A stretch of 64,000 nt of DNA from Paratinospora sagittata. Its lineage: Eukaryota > Streptophyta > Magnoliopsida > Ranunculales > Menispermaceae. Shown piece by piece: positions 58,541 through 64,000 of the stretch (its first letter is position 1; every line of letters starts with the position of its first letter). The notes beneath the pieces are model-generated. The model did no database searches and had not been told where the DNA came from. It saw only the letters and a program-made list of their open reading frames with translations. The stretch covers positions 13,535,001-13,599,000 of the forward strand of contig CM069596.1 of assembly GCA_035771175.1 (NCBI GenBank), read 5' to 3'. A program made the translations under genes and the position numbers.

Positions 58541-58740
58541 CATCACTTTTTGCTGGATCATGTGCAAAATGGAGAAGTTAAATTGTCTCACATTGGCACT
58601 AAAGAACAACTGGTTGATATTCTCACTAAAGCTTTACCTAAAGACCAGTTTGTTCACATTAGAAGAGAGATTGGAATGTTCTCTAACTTTGACCAATGAT
58701 ATTTTGATGCTTACCTCACTACGAGGGAGGAGTAATTCTT
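58541..58740 (+). pseudogene. Element G RNase H remnant, most of the domain deleted
   Basis: Directly after the RT end (IDTPCNSGIK) only the last part of RNase H remains, in another frame: VKLSHIGTKEQLVDIL, TKALPKDQFVHIRREIG. The usual ~150-residue core between these points is missing, so a deletion of several hundred bp occurred near 58540-58565. Confidence 0.72.
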
Positions 58741-58967
58741 GATATTTTAGTCTTTTTGATGTTTTCAAAAGAGGGAGAAGTAATATCTTTTGAAGGAGGA
58801 GAAGAAATATCTTTTGAAGCATCATAATTATCCATGAAGTTAGAGGGAAACTGTTTATACTGCATAACATTAATATTGCATGACATTTTTACCATACATT
58901 CATATAATTGTTTAGCTTGCTTCAAAGTCTATAGTAATGTGTTTGAAATCATAAAAAATGGGGAGAT
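58741..58967 (+). other. Element G 3' leader and polypurine tract
   Basis: Contains TTTTTGATGTTTTCAAAAG, AGTTAGAGGGAAACTG and the polypurine tract AAAAAATGGGGAGAT (58953-58967). These phrases recur in the 3' leader of element A (52875-52960 and 53174-53187). Confidence 0.7.
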
Positions 58968-60948
58968 TGTTAATCTAATTGCCCTCATGACTTGGATAAG
59001 AAAATATATTTTGATGATTACAAACCACATTCTTATTATGATAATATATACATTGCACATCTAATTTTACATGAAGATTCACCCGAAGACTCAATGATAC
59101 ATGGTGAAAAAGCTATCAAGATCAAACTGAAGACCATGATCGTTCGATGACATATCTTTGTGTTATTAGACTGTGTTTAGGTTGTAGAATCTTTGTTATC
59201 ATATGATTCAACAAATGTGCATGATTGCATGGTTTAGTTGATTCGATCTCAAAGTATTTTTCATTGATTTTATCGATCACTCCATGAATTCTCAAACAGT
59301 TGATTTGGTTCAAAATACCAAGTGTTTAATATTATTTTTATCGAGCTTTAAAATGTTGAAAAATATCAAAATTGTTTTAAGTGTCATCAGGACGTTGATG
59401 CATCAATCAGGACGCTAATGTCTCATCAGCTACCTCTTGTACTTGGTAAGTCAGAACGCTATTGACACATTAGGGCGCTGATAAGGTTCTAGGTTAAAAA
59501 TGCACTTATCTATCAGGACGTTTACGTCTTAAGTAGTGCCCTGATTAATTCAACCAAATGAACTTATTAGGACGTTGATTGAATATCAACATGCTGATTG
59601 AACTTAAGTATTTCATGTATCAGAAAGCTTACGGTTCAGTAGCGCTCTTATGTTATTTTGTTTTAAAAAGAGTCAACACGCTGATTGTTAAACACTTAAG
59701 GATGCTGATAATGCATATGCTATCTATCAGGACGTTCAGGTAGTGCCCTCACAAGAACCAACTATATAACTCATTAGGACACTGATTGATTAGTAGCGTA
59801 CTCATCGTTTTTACGGTTTTAAAAGTCTTAAGTAAGTCAAGACGCTTACGTTCAAGTAGCGCCCTCACTTCACAATTTAGTAGGAAGCTCATGTTGTTTG
59901 AGCGCCCTCAACGAACAAAATAACAAAAGTTGGCTTTAAGTGTCAAGACGCTGATTGACTAATCATGACGTTAATCCAGGACTGTCATAAAACTGTCAAC
60001 TGTACACTTTTTTCAGATTACTTTTTTAGAACTTTTTGAACCTTTTTAGAATGTTTTAAAACTTTATCAGAACATTCTATTCTCATGAATGATCAGAAGA
60101 TTTAGGTGTTGCTGTCGTAATTGCACATATTGAATCAATCCTTTTTGAGAAAGAATGTATCCGTTGATTTTGAAATAACTTTGTGCGCCAAAACATTCTT
60201 GAATCATGTTCAATTCCAAAGCGCCATTGTTATATCTATATATATTCTACCTTAGAGCATTTGAAGACACAGAACAAAAACGAGAAAAATGATAACTTAT
60301 TCTTCAAATCTTTGAACAATTCTCACTTTGCAAATACTCTTGAAGTTATAATTCTATTCGTTGCATAAACCCTTGATAATTTGAAATACTTGAAATCTTC
60401 TTGATTTGTCGATCTTCATTCAATATCTTTTCAAAATCCATTGAAGAAGAAGAAAGCTTTTCGAACCTTTCATTTTAGTTGCACTTCATTATATACTTTG
60501 TTGAATTTGTGGTAATAGAAGGTTCAATCCAAAAGCTTTATAAGTATTCCCATGATTTTGAGTGAAGGGAATCATATCTCAATCTTGTATCTCAGTTATT
60601 TGTGACTGGTTAGTCACTGGAAATAGAGTGAGTGTTGCTCGATTTGTCAAGGTTGTTCTCAAGCGTGTGAAGTTGAGAAAGCGTAAATGGTTTGATCTTC
60701 ACCTATAAGAAGATCCGTTAGTGGAGTTTGGACAAATTCTAACTAAGGAGGTTAGGCAGTGGATGTAGGCGCAGCCGAACGACTATAAATCTTGTGTGCA
60801 TTGTTAGCTAGCTGCTTTCATTATTGTCATTGAGCTATCTTTGTCATATCTTGCTTAACCTGCTTTCATATTATTATCATTTTAAAGGAAAGGTATTAAT
60901 CTGCTAAGTGTCCAATTCACCCTCCTCTCGGATACATCCGGGCCAACA
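58968..60948 (+). repeat. 3' LTR of element G
   Basis: From TGTTAATCTAATTGCCCTC to ATCCGGGCCAACA (1981 bp), followed by the duplication CATAC. Array of GGACG..GCGCCCTC units at about 59385-59970. Confidence 0.92.
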
Positions 60949-60953
60949 CATAC

Positions 60954-62036
60954 CAAGTCAAGGAGACCCAAAAATGGCTAAGTCCACAAGAGAAAAAAGG
61001 AAGAAAAAATGCAAAAACCAGAGACTGGGCATCGCGGCACCCAGGGTTGCGTGCAATTAGAAAGTTGCGAGATTTTGAAGTACGACTTCGAGGTTTCTAT
61101 TTTGAGTTCCTATTGGCTTGTACCTATAAATACTTCATTGATTAGGGTTTCTAGAGCATCATAGAGAGGAGAAGAAGACAAGACGACTTGAAACGAATTG
61201 GAGAAGAAGAGCTTGAAGTTGGAGACAACCAAGAGAATATCAAATCCAAGAGTTGATAGTTTGATTTCTACGTTCAAGTTTGCGTTTATAATCATGTTTT
61301 GTGTTTCTATCTTTCAAGTTATGAATTAAACTATTCTTCTAGAGGGTAGATAGATCTAATACTAGATACTATGTTTTAAAATTGGATTTATGTTTTATAA
61401 TTAATTGATTCTTCATAGTTATTTATATTTCTCATTGCTTAATGCTTTTAATCTTTTGGCCATGGATTGAATGTTCATAGACTTGTGGGTGGCACTCGAG
61501 AGAGGGTTCCTTAAGTTGGATCAAGAGAAATATAACCTAAGATTATCATAGAATCGAGAGGTTTAAGAAATCTTTTGAAGTTGTAGGAAAAATCACAAAG
61601 CGTAATGAGTCACTTGGGTTTCAGTTTTTATCTAGAAATCAAAACCGTTTCCTCGATGATACGTTTTAATTCGGCAGCCGAAAGAGGGAATTAGATACTA
61701 TAGGATTTTTGACTTATAAACTTGAAGAACATATCTAATCTACATAGTTGACGGTTAGGTGAAGTTGAACCTCTAGGCTTTCCTGTCTTGATATCTATTC
61801 ATTGTTTGATTGCTTATCTATTTACTTTTCTTTAATTGTTCAATTGCTTGAATTATATTTTGATTGTTTAGATAAAGTTAAAAATTGGTGAAAACGGTAT
61901 TTTGTAAAGTGTGTATAATCCTAGAGGACGACAACCCGATTCTCATCAGTTTGTTACTACTTGACGTCGTATGCTTGTGCCTGAGAGTGAACACATGCCA
62001 TGTTATAAAATGATTTAGTTTACATGAATATCGAAT
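60954..62036 (+). mobile_element. Degraded LTR, probably gypsy (Athila-like)
   Basis: Non-coding. A TATA box (ACCTATAAATACTTC, 61119-61133) is followed by a leader (TTAGGGTTTCTAGAGCATC and GAGGAGAAGAAGACAAGACG) and, near 61915-61965, GAGGACGACAACCCGATTCTC, a phrase type seen near the ends of plant gypsy LTRs. A GC-rich segment (GGGCATCGCGGCACCCAGGG, 61026-61045) lies just upstream of the TATA box. The assignment is tentative. Confidence 0.4.
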
Positions 62037-62037
62037 T

Positions 62038-62099
62038 AACTATTCTAGAATGTTAGCATGCCTTTAATAACTATTCTAGAATGTTAGCATGCCTTTAAT
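62038..62099. repeat. Direct tandem duplication of ~31 bp
   Basis: ACTATTCTAGAATGTTAGCA followed by TGCCTTTAATA occurs twice in succession with at most a base of difference. It lies between two LTR-like segments. Confidence 0.9.
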
Positions 62100-63062
62100 G
62101 CTATAGTATGAACATACCCATGTGGAATGCTCATTATGCCATGAACATGTAGTTACATAGCATACATCATGCATAATTCATGGATGTTTCCATGTGGTTG
62201 GTTGTGGCGGTTGGCAGATACAACATGTATGTGAGTGTGGCCAAAAGGGAGAGATGTTGTAGGTTGGACGTCCATGAGACTTCCCATTGATAAAATGTGG
62301 CCTCACGGCAGAGACGTCGTAGGCTGGACATCAGAATGACTCCCACTAGCAACCAACCATTGAAACGATAGCCCGACAACAACCGTATAATCATAAATTT
62401 GATACTCTGTAGTTTGGAAGATATCTAAGTTGAACCTATGATTATATGATTGGTATGAAACATGGTTTTGAATGATGAATTTTATTGCAAATGTCAAGTA
62501 TTTATTGATTATTCTACATTTCCAACTTGCACATGTGGTAATTATATTACGATTTTCATGATAGCTGATGTGTGCATACTTTTGAATCTATTGATGAGCG
62601 TGTAATGATGGATATGAGAAATCATCTCATTAGGCGATTAGCTCTTTCTACTTATCTATTTTTCAGGATCGATTAGTGCCCTTGATAAGGGCAAGGGTAT
62701 AGCCTACCAACTTCATCTCCTGGCGTCGACTCCATCATTTCCTTGCTAGTGAGTGTTGGATGGAGTGAGAGGCATGTGGATTCGCTCGTTTAGGAGTTGT
62801 TTTTATGTTATTTGATCTTTGAACTATCACTTGGACATGGATAGCTGTAATAACTTTATATTTTACTTAAGTTTCATGGATTTCTGCACTTTGGTTGATT
62901 ACTATTATCTTTTGTGAATCTATGCCTAGTGTAACTTATTCATGGATGATTATGTGTGAGAATGGTGACATGAGTAAAGGCTGAGGGTTACTAGTATTCT
63001 ATTGGAGAGGATACTAGTTTAAGCAATTTGATGTGTCCTTGACTAGGAACTAAGGTCGTCAC
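62100..63062. mobile_element. Gypsy/chromovirus LTR-like sequence
   Basis: Ends AACTAAGGTCGTCACA at 63062, the reverse complement of a common gypsy LTR start (TGTGACGACC). Two ~58-bp imperfect repeats lie at about 62237-62350 (GTGTGGCC..GGGAGAGATG / ATGTGGCC..GGCAGAGACG). TTTTTCAGGATCG at about 62660 resembles solo LTR F near 29330, which suggests plus orientation, while the adjoining pol is on the minus strand. Orientation is unresolved, and the left edge is unclear. Confidence 0.5.
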
Positions 63063-63289
63063 ACATTCCTTCACCTTTTTTCCTGGGTTTTTCTTTTAGT
63101 TTTCTCTCGATTTTCACCCTTGGCTCCCCCGGCACGATATTCGACATTAAAAAATGATTTTCTAGGGTTTATAATTCTTCATTATAGGATTTCTTAGAGT
63201 TTAAAATCTCTGATTTCCTCAAAGTATTAAGTCCATGATTGGCAATTTGTCTAAGTGTTTTAGCAGGGCATCAAAACCTACCACACTAA
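63063..63289 (-). other. Untranslated tail between chromovirus pol and LTR-like sequence
   Basis: About 230 bp with no coding motif. On the minus strand GGAAAAAAGGTGAAGGAATG directly precedes TGTGACGACC and could be the polypurine tract of the minus-strand chromovirus. Confidence 0.45.
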
Positions 63290-64000
63290 AGAAAATTTTG
63301 TCCTCGAAATTAAAGTAAAGTTAAGGATTTGCTCGATTTAAACAAATCAGGAAAGTTGTCCTGCATATAGTCCCCTCCCTCCCACGTGATCTGCTCGTCT
63401 CCATTTGCCACCCACTTTACCTTGAGAAACAAAATCTCCTTGGTCTAGAGTTTTTGCACCTTGTGATCAAGAGTCTCTATCGGCTTTTCCTCATAGGTAG
63501 CCACATCATCAATCTCTAAAGCGCTCCAGTCAATGATATGACTTTGATCTGGATAGTACTTTCGGAGCATTGACACATGAAATACATTATGAATTCCGAC
63601 CAATTGTGGCGGCAAGGCGAGTTCGATAGGCTAATGATCTGACTTTCTTAAGTATCTCGAATGACCCAACATAGCGGGGAGCTAGTTTGCCTTTCACCCA
63701 AAATCGTAAGTGACCTTTGGGTGGCAAGAATCTCAAATACACGGTCTCCGCAGTCGATTGACATAAATTTTTTGCCTATCCTTGGCTGCCTTCATTCTTT
63801 ACCTGATCTGTTTGATTCGATCTATGTAGTCTCTCACTGTGTCTGGCTCCATGATTAATGTTTCACTGACTTCCGCCCAACAAACTGGCGATCTACAAGG
63901 CTTACCATATAACGCCTCGAATTGAGCCATCCCGGTGCTACTCTGATACTTGTATTGTAGGCAAACTCATGCAATAGAATGTATGTCTCCCACTGACCCT
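63290..64000 (-). pseudogene. pol: Chromovirus (Tekay/Del-like) integrase end and chromodomain, partial
   Basis: Read leftwards on the minus strand from 64000: WETYILLHEFA, then the GKPCRSP-like region, NRSGKE and KKFMSID, then LALPPQLVGIHNVFHVSMLR, KYYPDQSHIIDWSALEI, YEEKPIETLDHKVQKL, ILFLKVKWVANGDEQITWE and DYMQDNFPDLF. The last part has the chromodomain-type pattern at the C-terminus of chromovirus integrase. A TAG follows QKL, and the frame changes several times before 63550. The N-terminal part lies beyond the window. Confidence 0.78.

Larger units (their letters stand above)
43572..60948 (+). mobile_element. Element G: copia SIRE-like retrotransposon with nested element A
   Basis: LTRs at 43572-45563 and 58968-60948, perfect duplication CATAC (43567-43571 and 60949-60953), primer site ATTGGTATCTAAGCGGG and polypurine tract AAAAAATGGGGAGAT. 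Without the nested element A it would be about 8.3 kb. Order is gag, protease, integrase, RT, RNase H remnant, as in Ty1/copia. Long LTRs of about 2 kb and the gag style suggest the SIRE/Maximus lineage. It has multiple stops and an RNase H deletion. No envelope-like ORF was seen. Confidence 0.92.

Noticed and set aside
1..64000. tRNA, rRNA or other structured RNA genes
   Set aside because: I found no cloverleaf with box A/B or rRNA-like sequence; tRNA similarity is limited to primer binding sites of the retroelements.

Overview
This is nuclear DNA of a flowering plant, probably a eudicot. Nested LTR retrotransposons of both plant superfamilies surround one ordinary intron-bearing gene. The sequence is AT-rich with plant-type GT-AG introns and no prokaryotic features. 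I cannot name the species.

Layout. (1) 1-20712: minus-strand LTR element 'B'. Its 3' LTR is cut by the window start, its LTRs are about 2.4 kb, and its only coding trace is gag. Inside it lie a solo LTR (204-2127), a full-length Ty3/gypsy Tat-lineage element (5643-16343, target duplication ATATA) and a 5'-truncated LTR fragment (about 17585-18180). (2) 20713-32165: minus-strand Ty1/copia element 'C' with a 254-bp 5' LTR. It is split by plus-strand copia element 'E' (22165-26140, duplication TGATG, large internal deletion) and by gypsy-type solo LTR 'F' (27098-29712, duplication AAAAA). (3) about 32300-34990: a decayed plus-strand copia fragment 'H' interrupted by a 1.6-kb non-autonomous LTR element 'D'. 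(4) 35848-42400: the only apparently intact host gene, on the minus strand. It has five exons and encodes a 284-residue protein with five CCHC zinc knuckles that resembles ZCCHC9. (5) 43572-60948: plus-strand SIRE-like copia element 'G' (duplication CATAC), carrying a nested non-autonomous element 'A' (46045-55102, duplication GAAAC). (6) 60954-64000: degraded gypsy LTR sequence, then the 3' end of a minus-strand chromovirus polyprotein.

All retroelement polyproteins seen are broken by stops, frameshifts or deletions. Many stops sit where CAA, CAG or CGA would be expected, and LTR pairs differ mainly by transitions, consistent with decay of methylated DNA.

Most notable: (a) five unrelated or distantly related LTR types each carry an array of short GC-rich palindrome-like units in U3 upstream of the TATA box; (b) the Tat element carries an antisense gene with its own TATA box and three recognisable introns of 80-86 nt; (c) non-autonomous element A has a gag-like ORF with a duplicated C-terminal module plus a second long ORF resembling the 'putative plant transposon protein' domain, and no pol; (d) a 91-bp tandem duplication copies the exon 3 splice donor of the ZCCHC9-like gene. 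Family assignments come from reading translated motifs by eye; no database search was run.
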